Of a stretch of DNA of 64,000 bases, positions 7,798-15,276 are shown one piece after another. A program made the position numbers and the translations under genes. The stretch comes from Pseudomonas oryzae. Its GTDB lineage: Bacteria; Pseudomonadota; Gammaproteobacteria; Pseudomonadales; Pseudomonadaceae. The stretch is from the NCBI RefSeq assembly GCF_900104805.1, contig NZ_LT629751.1, forward strand, positions 3,143,001 to 3,207,000, in the 5' to 3' direction. The notes under the pieces are model-generated. The model was not told the origin of the DNA. It searched no databases and was given only the letters and a program-made list of their open reading frames with translations. Each line of letters opens with the position of its first letter. Position 1 is the stretch's first letter.

Positions 7798-9243
7798 CTA
7801 TTCAGGGCAGGTGCCGGGCACCTGCGGTAAACGTTGGTCCAGCAAGCGGTACAGAGCCGAGTCGGCCGGCCAGTTGCGCAGGAAACGCGCACGATCCCTG
7901 GCGTAGGCGCGGGCGAAGCGGCGCGGGCAGCGGTGCTGGCGCATGGCGTCGAGGTCGATCAGCGCCCAGCGGCCGTCCTGCCAGAGCAGGTTGGTACCCT
8001 TGAGGTCGCCGTGGCCGATGCGCTCGCGCAGCAGCGCGGCGAACAGGCGGTCCAGCGCCTTGAGCTCCGCCTCGGGCGGCGTGCCCTGCACGTGGGCCGC
8101 AAAGCGCGTGAGTATATCCTCACCGGCGGCATGTTCGGTAATCAGCCAGGCGCGCCCGCGCAGGCCGAAGCGGCGGCTTTCGCGCATGGCCAGCGGCCGC
8201 GGGGTGGCGATGCCGAGAAACTCCAGGCGGTTGCCCTCCACCCAGCTGTGCCAGGCTCGACTCGGCCGCCAGCAGCGCTTGAGCCAGTGGGCGAGGCCCT
8301 TGATGTTGTAGCGCTTGATCACCAGCGGCCGGCCGGCCAGCTCGACGCGCGCCACCGTGGCGCTGCCGCCCTGCTTCAGCGCCCGGCCGGCGGCGATGGC
8401 GCCGTCGAGATCACCCAGCAGCGGCGCCAGGCTGTCGGCCTGGTCGCGGCGAACGATGGTCAGCCCTTCGCCACTGCGCTGCACGCTGAACAGGCTGCAG
8501 TCGCGGCCGAGCTTCTTCAGGTAGTCCTTGAGACGCCAGCGGCGCACCGCGGCGACCGGCTCGCGCAGGTCGGCGGCGCTCAGTTCGGCGCCGGGATTGG
8601 CGGTGCGATAGTGCTCCAGCAGCTCGTCGCCGAAGGGTTCCAGTTCGGCCGGCAACTGGGCGAAGAACACGCCGAGATTCTGCAGCGCCTGCGCGCGGGG
8701 CAGCGGCTGGCCCGGCGTGGCGGCGCGGATGCCGCCGCCGTCGATCAGGTACAGCCGCCCGTCCCGGCGCAGCAGGTTGTCCAGGTGCAGGTCGTCCTGC
8801 CACAGGCCGCGGGCGTGCAGGCGGCCGATGGCGGCCAGCGCCTCGCCGAGCACCGCCCGCTGGGCCGCAGACAGCAACGGCTCGCCGGCCAGCGTCTGCC
8901 AGACGCCGCCAAGACTGACCGCGTCGTCGAGGAACGCGAACAGCAGCCAGCCGCCCTCGCCCGCCACCATCCCCTCGCCCAGCAGCTCGGGGGTGTCCAG
9001 CCCCTGCTCGCGCAGCCAGCGCGCACCGTCCAGTTCGCGCGCGTGATGGCGCTCGGCCCTGGCGCCGACCAGCAGCTTGGCCAGTACGCGGCGGCCTTGC
9101 CATTCGGCCTCGCCGACGTAGCGCTGGCCGGGCAGCACACGCAGCAGGCTGCGCAGGCGCAGCTCGCCGCCCGGCAGGGTAATGCTCAGCGGCAGCGCCG
9201 GGCTGCGGCCGGCCGTGACCAGCTCGCTCAGGCGCCGGCTCAT
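7798..9243 (-). CDS. Tandem-domain LPS core kinase-like protein
   Basis: A 481-aa protein with two kinase-fold domains in one chain. Domain 1 has the catalytic loop WQDDLHLDNLL (148-158) and LIDGG (166-170). Domain 2 has a candidate ATP Lys at K310 (LVIKRYN), the loop GHGDLKGTNLL (410-420) and LIDLDAM (429-435). Both loops keep the catalytic Asp, so both may be active. It overlaps wapP by ATGA and sits in the core kinase block. Homologues next to wapQ/wapP in other pseudomonads are annotated as InaA/Rio-type lipopolysaccharide kinases. Probable role: phosphorylation of heptose or core sugars in the cytoplasm; the exact site is unknown. Confidence 0.75.
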   Translation of the reverse strand: MSRRLSELVTAGRSPALPLSITLPGGELRLRSLLRVLPGQRYVGEAEWQGRRVLAKLLVGARAERHHARELDGARWLREQGLDTPELLGEGMVAGEGGWLLFAFLDDAVSLGGVWQTLAGEPLLSAAQRAVLGEALAAIGRLHARGLWQDDLHLDNLLRRDGRLYLIDGGGIRAATPGQPLPRAQALQNLGVFFAQLPAELEPFGDELLEHYRTANPGAELSAADLREPVAAVRRWRLKDYLKKLGRDCSLFSVQRSGEGLTIVRRDQADSLAPLLGDLDGAIAAGRALKQGGSATVARVELAGRPLVIKRYNIKGLAHWLKRCWRPSRAWHSWVEGNRLEFLGIATPRPLAMRESRRFGLRGRAWLITEHAAGEDILTRFAAHVQGTPPEAELKALDRLFAALLRERIGHGDLKGTNLLWQDGRWALIDLDAMRQHRCPRRFARAYARDRARFLRNWPADSALYRLLDQRLPQVPGTCPE

Positions 9244-9977
9244 TCGCGCCCCTCGAAGAAAGCCAGGACCTTGCGCAGGCGCCGCTTGTCGTTGGCCGAC
9301 AGCCGCTCACGACCGCGGTACTGCAGGTAGAAGCGCAGGCGCCGGGTGCGCGACAGATGGTACTTGGCCACCTTGTCCAGACAGGCGAGATCCTTGATCA
9401 CTCGGTAGCGCAGCAGCGGCCCCCACCAGAAGCTGCCGGTCGGACAGTCGATCAGGTACAGCTCACCGGCCGGGTCGACCAGCAGGTTGCGCCACTTCAG
9501 GTCGTTGTGGGCAAAGCCGTTGCGGTGCATCCGGCGGGTCGCCTCGGCCAACTGGTGGCTGACCTTGTCCAGCCAGTCGCGCTGGCGCAGGCGCGGGTCG
9601 TGGTTGCGCGCCAGCGCGGCGAGATCCTCGGTACCCGCCAGCTCCGCGGTGATCAGCGCACCGCGGCCGAAGCAACCCTTGCTGCGTTCCAGCCCCCAGG
9701 CCACCACCGGAGCGGTGGGTATGCCCCACTGGGCGAACAGACGCAGGTTCTGCCACTCGGCCTTGACCCGCGGCCGGCCCAACCAGCGGCGCAGGCCCTT
9801 GCCGGCGCTCCAGTACTGCTTGACGTAGTAGCGGAGTCCGCCCACCTCGACGCGCAGCACCTTGGACATCTGGTCAGCCGCAATCCACTCGCCCTCCAGG
9901 GCGAACACCCGGTCCAGATCGGCGAAGGCCACGCGCGCGGCGGCCGGCAGGTCGTCCGCCAGTTGCCAGCCGCTCAT
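9240..9977 (-). CDS. wapP: LPS core heptose kinase WapP
   Basis: A 245-aa LPS kinase of the Kdo/WaaP superfamily. It has the ATP-binding region YYVKQYWSAGK (50-60), the catalytic loop AHNDLKWRNLL (156-166; Asp159) and LIDCPTGSFWWGP (175-187). The loop YRVIKDLACLDKVAKYHLSR is highly typical of Pseudomonas WapP. ATG 9977 overlaps the waaP stop by four bases and its own stop overlaps the next start in the same way, so waaP-wapP-tandem kinase are translationally coupled. In P. aeruginosa a separate wapQ gene, as I recall, lies next to wapP; none is found here. Function from homology: phosphorylation of an inner-core heptose. Confidence 0.8.
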   Translation of the reverse strand: MSGWQLADDLPAAARVAFADLDRVFALEGEWIAADQMSKVLRVEVGGLRYYVKQYWSAGKGLRRWLGRPRVKAEWQNLRLFAQWGIPTAPVVAWGLERSKGCFGRGALITAELAGTEDLAALARNHDPRLRQRDWLDKVSHQLAEATRRMHRNGFAHNDLKWRNLLVDPAGELYLIDCPTGSFWWGPLLRYRVIKDLACLDKVAKYHLSRTRRLRFYLQYRGRERLSANDKRRLRKVLAFFEGRE

Positions 9978-10789
9978 GCCGAGGCTCCCGGGGCGTACTT
10001 GCGCAGGTAGCGCGCGTGCAGCTTCGCCGCCTTGGCCTGCAGCCAGGCCAGCAGGCGCGCTTCCTCGCGCAGGGTCTCGCGCAGCGGGCGCTGGAAGTAG
10101 CCCATCAGGAAGCGCAGCAGATCGCGGCGGGTCAGGCCGATGTCCAGCGCCGAGAAGTACAGCGCGGCCAGGTCCTTGTCGCGCCAGCGCCGCGGCACGG
10201 CTGCGCGGGTCTGCGCGCGGTGCAGGTCGATCACCGACAGGCGGAAGTCGTCGGCGCTCACGGGCTTGTCCGTATGCAGCAGGAAGTGGCAGATGTAGCA
10301 GTCACGGTGGTTGACCCCGGCGCGGTGCATGCCCCCGACCATCTCGGCGAGCCGCTGGATTAGCGCGCGCTTGAGGCGCGGCGCGGGCGGCGTGTCGCGC
10401 CAGTCGCGGCTGAAGTCCTCGAGGCTGACGGTGGGCGCCAGCTCCTCGGTGACGATGAACGAGTGCTGGGTCGCCGGATTGGCGCCGCGCGCGCCGAAGG
10501 CCACCGCGGTCATGGTCGGCACGCCAACCTCGGTGAGGCGCTGGATCGCCGTCCACTCCTGGCCGGCGCCGAGCACCGGCGCCTTGGCGCTGAGCAGGTT
10601 CTTGACGATCTCGCCCCAGCCGATGCCGCGGTGGATCTTGACGAAGTAGCCGCGCCCGGCCACTTCGGTACGCAGGGTGCGGCGGCCTTCCAGCTCGCGG
10701 TAGACCTGGCCCTGCAGCTTCTCCACCTCGGCGAAGGCATCCTTGCCCTGCCAGAGGGACCGGAAGGGTTCGGCGAGGATCAGTTGCAT
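9974..10789 (-). CDS. waaP: Lipopolysaccharide core heptose(I) kinase WaaP
   Basis: A 271-aa cytoplasmic kinase that phosphorylates heptose I of the inner core, a step needed for outer membrane integrity. Candidate motifs are GYFVKIHRGIGWGEI (47-61) with K51, and the catalytic loop HRDCYICHFLL (161-171) with Asp163, the position reported as catalytic in P. aeruginosa WaaP. The ATG at 10789 has GAGGG eight bases upstream. It is separated from waaG by 121 bp that hold a two-hairpin repeat, unlike the tight junctions elsewhere in the cluster. Its stop overlaps the wapP start. Confidence 0.92.
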   Translation of the reverse strand: MQLILAEPFRSLWQGKDAFAEVEKLQGQVYRELEGRRTLRTEVAGRGYFVKIHRGIGWGEIVKNLLSAKAPVLGAGQEWTAIQRLTEVGVPTMTAVAFGARGANPATQHSFIVTEELAPTVSLEDFSRDWRDTPPAPRLKRALIQRLAEMVGGMHRAGVNHRDCYICHFLLHTDKPVSADDFRLSVIDLHRAQTRAAVPRRWRDKDLAALYFSALDIGLTRRDLLRFLMGYFQRPLRETLREEARLLAWLQAKAAKLHARYLRKYAPGASA

Positions 10790-10800
10790 GGCATGCCCTC

Positions 10801-10890
10801 CGTGGGGTGGACAACGGCGCAGCCTTGTCCACCAGTAGTTCGGCAGGGCATCGCCGGTGGATAAACGCTGCGCGTGTTATCCACCCTACG
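10801..10890. repeat. Intergenic double hairpin repeat between waaG and waaP
   Basis: Two perfect 9-bp inverted repeats lie in tandem. The first has arms GGTGGACAA (10806-10814) and TTGTCCACC (10825-10833) around CGGCGCAGCC. The second has arms GGTGGATAA (10856-10864) and TTATCCACC (10877-10885) around ACGCTGCGCGTG and is followed by CTACG. The outer words and the GCGCAGC-type loops match repeats at 14163, 24391, 36145 and 40768. It sits inside the LPS operon. No T-run follows, so it is not a standard terminator. Confidence 0.75.
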
Positions 10891-10910
10891 GATCAGGCCT
10901 CGGATCGGAC

Positions 10911-12032
10911 TCATGCGCCCTCCCCGAGGATCACGTCGGCGGCCTTCTGCGGCATGGAGTAGAGGTCGGCCGTGTCGGCGAAGGCCAGGCCGTTGGCGCG
11001 CCAGCGCGCGCGCGCGGCAGCGTCGGCGAGCATCTCGGCCAGATACTGGTTGAGGCGCTCCTGGGCGAACGGGCTGGGCAGTACCCGGCCGCAGTCGGCC
11101 TCGCCGATGTAGTGGGCGTAGCCGCAGACGTCGGTGACCAGCACCGGCAGGCCGGAGACCAGCGCCTCGAGCAGCACGGTGCCGGTGTTCTCGTTGTAGG
11201 CCGGGTGGATCAGCAGGTCGGCGCCGAGCAGGAACCGCGGGATGTCGCTGCGGCCCTTGAGGATCTGCACCTGCTCGGACAGGCCGAGGGCCTTGACCTG
11301 CAGCAGGAACGGCTTGGGATCGTCCTGGCCGATGGCGATCAGCCGGGTGCGGGCCTTCAGCTCGCGCGGCAGCGCGGCGAGCGCCCGCAGGCTGCGGTCC
11401 AGGCCCTTGGTCTTGAACCCCGAGCCGATCTGCACCAGCAGCAGGTCGTCGTCGCCCAGGTCGAACTCCTGACGGAACTCAGCGCGGATCGCCGCGGCGT
11501 TGGCCGGGGCGCGGCGGTCCAGGGCGATGCCCGGCGGCAGCAGGTGGAAGCGCTCGGCCGGGGTGGCGTAGTGCTTGACGAACAGCGGCTGCTGCACCTC
11601 GGAGATCATCAGGATCTCGGTGTGCGCCTCGGGTGCGAACACCGCGCGCTCGTACTCGGCGAAGTGCCGGTAACGCTTGCCGAAGCGGTACAGCGGGTTG
11701 CGCAGGGTCTGCGCCTTGTCCTCGTAGCAGCCGTCGGCGGCGTAGTAGACGTCGAGGCCCGGCATCTTGTTGAAGCCGACCACCCGGTCGACCGGGTCGC
11801 GGGCCAGGTCGGCGGCCAGCCAGGCGCTGAACTTCTCGTTGCGATTGTGATTGAAGAACGCCCTGATCGGCGCCACGCGCACGTCGAAGCCGGCGGGCAC
11901 CTCGCCCTCCCAGATCGGCGTGTAGACGCGGATGGCGTGGCCGCGGCGCTGACACTCCTGGGCGATGCGCAGGAAGTCGCGCTGCAGGCCGCCGAACGGG
12001 AAGTACTTGTAGAGCACGAAGGCCAGTTGCAT
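10911..12032 (-). CDS. waaG: LPS core glucosyltransferase I WaaG
   Basis: A 373-aa GT4 enzyme that adds the first hexose to heptose II of the inner core (in P. aeruginosa a GalN-type residue is reported at this position, while E. coli WaaG adds glucose). It begins MQLAFVLYKYFPFGGLQRDF, nearly invariant in WaaG. The C-terminal domain holds LVQIGSGFKTKGLDRSLRAL and the E-x7-E region HPAYNENTGTVLLEALVSG. The ATG at 12032 overlaps the waaC TGA (ATGA). The open frame extends much further upstream, but that part is the out-of-frame reading of waaC. Length equals the usual 373 aa. Confidence 0.93.
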   Translation of the reverse strand: MQLAFVLYKYFPFGGLQRDFLRIAQECQRRGHAIRVYTPIWEGEVPAGFDVRVAPIRAFFNHNRNEKFSAWLAADLARDPVDRVVGFNKMPGLDVYYAADGCYEDKAQTLRNPLYRFGKRYRHFAEYERAVFAPEAHTEILMISEVQQPLFVKHYATPAERFHLLPPGIALDRRAPANAAAIRAEFRQEFDLGDDDLLLVQIGSGFKTKGLDRSLRALAALPRELKARTRLIAIGQDDPKPFLLQVKALGLSEQVQILKGRSDIPRFLLGADLLIHPAYNENTGTVLLEALVSGLPVLVTDVCGYAHYIGEADCGRVLPSPFAQERLNQYLAEMLADAAARARWRANGLAFADTADLYSMPQKAADVILGEGA

Positions 12033-13090
12033 CAGGCGATTCTCGCAGGCAGCAGGGCGGCCAGTTCGGCGGCGACCCGCGCCGGATTCAGACGGGTGAA
12101 GCACAGCGGCTGTTCGCTGGCCAGATCGAAGCGCTGGCGGTCCTCGGCCGTCGGCTGGTAGGCGCAGCGCTTCTTCAGGCAGGGCGCGCAGGGGAAGTCG
12201 CTGGCCAGGTGGATCTGCCCGCGCCCGTAGGCGCCGGTGAAGCCGGGGTTGGTCGGACCGTACAGGGACACGGTCGGCACGTCGAGGGCGGCGGCCAGGT
12301 GGCCGAGGCCGGTGTCCACCGCCACGCAGGCGCGCGCACCGGCCAGCTCGCTGGCGACACCGGCGAGGTTCAGTTTCGGCAGTACGCTGACGTGTGCCAG
12401 GCCGGCGGCGATGCGCTCGGCGCGCGCCTTCTCCTCGGCATTGCCCCACGGCAGGCGGATTGCCCAGCCCTGGCGACCGAGCAGTTCGGCCAGCTCGCGC
12501 CAGTAGCGCTCCGGCCAGTGCTTGGTGGCCCAGGTGGTGCCGTGCAGGAACAGCAGGTAGGGCTGGTCGTCGCGCCCGGCGAGCAGACGCTGGCGGTCCA
12601 GCACATAGTCGCCGGTTTCCGTCGGCAGCGGATAACCGAGCGCCGCGGCGAACAGCTGGCGCACGCGCTCCACCGCATGCACGCCCCAGGGCACCGCGCA
12701 GCCGCGATCGTAGAAGCGGCTGGCCAGCGGCTCGCGGGCGCTGGCGCGATCCAGGCCGGCGACCGGGCCGCGCGCGTAGCGGGTGAGGAAGGCGCTCTTG
12801 ACAAGGCCTTGGGCGTCGAGCACCAGGTCGTAGTCGCGCTCGGCCAGGCGCGCCTTGAACTGCTGCCACTCGCCGCTGCGGAGGGTGCTCCACAGGTTCC
12901 TGCGCCAGCGGCGCAGGGCCACCGGGATGACCCGCTCGACCGCCGGATGCCAGGTCGGGATCTCGGCGAAGCCCTCCTCCACCACCCAGTCGAAGCGGAT
13001 GCCGGGGATGGCGCGCATGGCGTCGGTAAGCGCCGGCAGGGTGTGGATCACATCGCCCAGCGACGAGGTCTTGATCAGCAGGACGCGCAC
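12032..13090 (-). CDS. waaC: LPS heptosyltransferase I WaaC
   Basis: A 352-aa GT9 enzyme that transfers the first L-glycero-D-manno-heptose from ADP-heptose to Kdo of Kdo2-lipid A at the cytoplasmic face. Family signs are the N-terminal MRVLLIKTSSLGDVIHTLPA, the middle LFLHGTTWATKHWPERYW and the C-terminal VDTGLGHLAAALDVPTVSLY. The start is GTG at 13090, placed directly after the waaF TGA with GGAG in the last codons of waaF. The C-terminus extends to PCLKKRCAYQ, a Cys-containing stretch normal for WaaC. Confidence 0.95.
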   Translation of the reverse strand: MRVLLIKTSSLGDVIHTLPALTDAMRAIPGIRFDWVVEEGFAEIPTWHPAVERVIPVALRRWRRNLWSTLRSGEWQQFKARLAERDYDLVLDAQGLVKSAFLTRYARGPVAGLDRASAREPLASRFYDRGCAVPWGVHAVERVRQLFAAALGYPLPTETGDYVLDRQRLLAGRDDQPYLLFLHGTTWATKHWPERYWRELAELLGRQGWAIRLPWGNAEEKARAERIAAGLAHVSVLPKLNLAGVASELAGARACVAVDTGLGHLAAALDVPTVSLYGPTNPGFTGAYGRGQIHLASDFPCAPCLKKRCAYQPTAEDRQRFDLASEQPLCFTRLNPARVAAELAALLPARIA

Positions 13091-14140
13091 TCAGTGCTCC
13101 AGCGGCAACGGATCGGCCAGCGGGTCGCCGGCCAGGCGCTCGAGCGCCTCCAGCACCGGCTGCGGGCGCAGGTCGCGCAGGCAGTTGTAGTGGCCGAAGC
13201 GACAGGTGCGCTCGAAGCACGGGCTGCAGTCGAGACCGAGGCGGACGATCTCCACCTGCTCGGCCAGGGGCGGGGTGAACTGCGGCGAGGTGGAGCCGTA
13301 CACCGCCACCAGCGGGCGACCCAGCGCGGCGGCCACGTGCATCAGCCCGGAGTCGTTGGACACCACCGCCGCGGCGCAGGACAGCAGGTCGATGGCCTCG
13401 GCCAGACTGGTCTCGCCGGCCAGGTTAACCGCCTCTTCCTGCAGGCCGGGGATCAGCTCCTCGCGGATCATCTCGCCGACCGGGTGGTCGTTCTTCGAGC
13501 CGAACAGCCAGACCTGCCAGCCGGCGCGGATCTTGGCGTCGGCCACCGCGGCGTAGTGCTCGGCCGGCCAGCGCTTGGCCTCGCCGAACTCGGCGCCGGG
13601 GCACAGTGCCAGCACCGGACGGTCCAGCTCCAGGCCGAATTTCTGCAGCGCCGCGGCACGGCTGGCCGGGTCGATCTGCAGGTGCGGACGCGGATAGGGT
13701 TGCGGCAACGCGGCGCCCGGCGCATAGGCCAGGGCCATGAAGCGTTCGATCATCAGCGGATAGCGCTGCTTGTCCAGCTTGCGGATGTCGTTGAGCAGGC
13801 CGTAGCGCAGCTCGCCGACCCAGCCGGTGCGCTGGGGGATGCCGGCGAATAGCGGCACCAGCGCGGATTTCAGCGAGTTGGGCAGCAGGATCGCCTGGTC
13901 GTACCGACCGGCCAGCGACTTGCCGATGCGCCGGCGCCCGGCGAGGTCGAGCACGCCGTGGCCGAACGGGAAGCTCAGGGCCTGGCGCACCTCGGGCATG
14001 CGCTCGAGGATCGGCCGGCTCCACTCGGGGGCCAGCACGTCGATCTGGCAGTCGGGGTGGCGCTGCCTGAGACACTGGAACAGCGTCTGCGCCATCACCA
14101 TGTCGCCCACCCAGCTGGGGCCGATGATCAGGATATTCAT
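13091..14140 (-). CDS. waaF: LPS heptosyltransferase II WaaF
   Basis: A 349-aa GT9 enzyme that adds heptose II to heptose I of the inner core. It starts MNILIIGPSWVGDMVMAQTL, the ADP-heptose family N-terminus, and has LCPGAEFGEAKRWPAEHYA in the middle and SNDSGLMHVAAALGRPLVAV near the C-terminal donor site. ATG at 14140. It is the first gene of the minus-strand core operon, which runs waaF-waaC-waaG and then the kinase block. A MITE-like repeat at 14163-14293 separates it from ilvE. Confidence 0.95.
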   Translation of the reverse strand: MNILIIGPSWVGDMVMAQTLFQCLRQRHPDCQIDVLAPEWSRPILERMPEVRQALSFPFGHGVLDLAGRRRIGKSLAGRYDQAILLPNSLKSALVPLFAGIPQRTGWVGELRYGLLNDIRKLDKQRYPLMIERFMALAYAPGAALPQPYPRPHLQIDPASRAAALQKFGLELDRPVLALCPGAEFGEAKRWPAEHYAAVADAKIRAGWQVWLFGSKNDHPVGEMIREELIPGLQEEAVNLAGETSLAEAIDLLSCAAAVVSNDSGLMHVAAALGRPLVAVYGSTSPQFTPPLAEQVEIVRLGLDCSPCFERTCRFGHYNCLRDLRPQPVLEALERLAGDPLADPLPLEH

Positions 14141-14162
14141 AGAAAAGCCGGTAGCAGGAAAT

Positions 14163-14293
14163 CGTAGGGTGGGTCAGCCGCGACAGCGGCGCAACCCACC
14201 AGGGATGCCGCAGGCATCCGCTGGCGGATCCACCACTTGCCGGCCCGGTGGGCCGGTTGGTGGGTTACGGCCCGCGGCCTGCCCCACCCTACG
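14163..14293. repeat. MITE-like palindromic element between ilvE and waaF
   Basis: A 131-bp element is bounded by perfect 11-bp terminal inverted repeats: CGTAGGGTGGG at 14163 and CCCACCCTACG ending at 14293. The left unit 14168-14200 is itself an imperfect hairpin with GGTGGGT/ACCCACC arms; the right unit is 14259-14288. Between them are two further small hairpins (GGATGCCGCAGGCATCC and CCGGCCCGGTGGGCCGG). No open frame is inside. It fills the gap between ilvE and waaF. It belongs to the family seen at 10801, 24391, 36145 and 40768. Confidence 0.75.
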
Positions 14294-14309
14294 CCTTCCC
14301 AGGTCGTGC

Positions 14310-15233
14310 TTACTTGACCAGGGTGCGCCACTCGGCGTGGGCGGCGGTCTTGCCGGTGACCAGGTCGAAGTAGGCCTTCTGCAGCTTCTCGGTGACAGGG
14401 CCACGGCGGCCGGCGCCGATCTGGCGGCCGTCCAGTTCGCGGATCGGGGTCACTTCGGCGGCGGTGCCGGTGAAGAAGGCCTCGTCGGCGATGTACACCT
14501 CGTCGCGGGTGATGCGCTTCTCGACGATCTCCACGCCCAGCTCGCGCGCCAGGGTCAGCACGGTGTTGCGGGTGATGCCGTTCAGGCAGGCGGTCACCTC
14601 GGGGGTGTAGATCACGCCGTCCTTGACGATGAACACGTTCTCGCCCGAACCCTCGGCCACGTAGCCTTCCGGATCCAGCAGCAGGGCCTCGTCGGCGCCG
14701 GCGGACACGGCTTCCTGCAGGGCCAGCATCGAGTTGATGTAGTGACCGCTGGCCTTGGCGCGGGTCATCGAGATGTTCACGTGGTGGCGGGTGAACGAGC
14801 TGGTGCGGATCTTGATGCCGCGCTCCAGCGCTTCCTCGCCCATGTAGGCGCCCCAGTGCCAGGCGGCGACGACCACGTGGACCTTCAGGTTGTCGGCGCG
14901 GATGCCCATGCCTTCCGAGCCGTAGAAGGCCAGCGGACGGATGTAGGCGCTTTCCAGACCGTTCTCGCGCACCGCGGCGCGGGTGGCCTCGTTGATCTCG
15001 TCCTTGGTGAAGGGGATCTTCATGCCCATGATGTGGGCGGAGTCGAACAGGCGGTCGGTGTGCGCCTGCAGACGGAAGATCGCGGTGCCATCCGGAGTGT
15101 TGTAGGCGCGCACGCCCTCGAACACGCCCATGCCGTAGTGCAGGGAATGGGTCAGCACGTGGGTGTTGGCTTCGCGCCACGGCACCAGTTCGCCGTCATA
15201 CCAGATAACGCCATCACGATCGGCCATCGACAT
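14310..15233 (-). CDS. ilvE: Branched-chain amino acid aminotransferase IlvE
   Basis: A 307-aa fold-type IV PLP aminotransferase that makes and degrades Leu, Ile and Val by exchange with glutamate/2-oxoglutarate in the cytoplasm. The PLP Lys is probably K160 in TRAKASGHYINSMLALQ, followed by the family signature EGYVAEGSGENVFIVKDGV and GITRNTVLTLARELGV. The ATG at 15233 has AGGAG about ten bases upstream; ATG 15227 is two codons in. It lies downstream of glnE with a 43-bp gap and may share its transcript. Confidence 0.95.
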   Translation of the reverse strand: MSMADRDGVIWYDGELVPWREANTHVLTHSLHYGMGVFEGVRAYNTPDGTAIFRLQAHTDRLFDSAHIMGMKIPFTKDEINEATRAAVRENGLESAYIRPLAFYGSEGMGIRADNLKVHVVVAAWHWGAYMGEEALERGIKIRTSSFTRHHVNISMTRAKASGHYINSMLALQEAVSAGADEALLLDPEGYVAEGSGENVFIVKDGVIYTPEVTACLNGITRNTVLTLARELGVEIVEKRITRDEVYIADEAFFTGTAAEVTPIRELDGRQIGAGRRGPVTEKLQKAYFDLVTGKTAAHAEWRTLVK

Positions 15234-15276
15234 AATTTGCCAGCTCCTAACAAGAATTCGGGGTTGTCGGGGCGCC

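Noticed and set aside
10856-10885. Two sequences close to the DnaA box (GGTGGATAA / TTATCCACC)
   Set aside because: They are the arms of one intergenic hairpin repeat. No AT-rich unwinding region, DnaA gene or more boxes lie near, so no origin is proposed.
10911-13220. One 769-codon minus-strand frame that seems to fuse a leader to WaaG
   Set aside because: The first part is an out-of-frame reading of waaC and the end of waaF. WaaG itself starts at 12032 with the family N-terminus.
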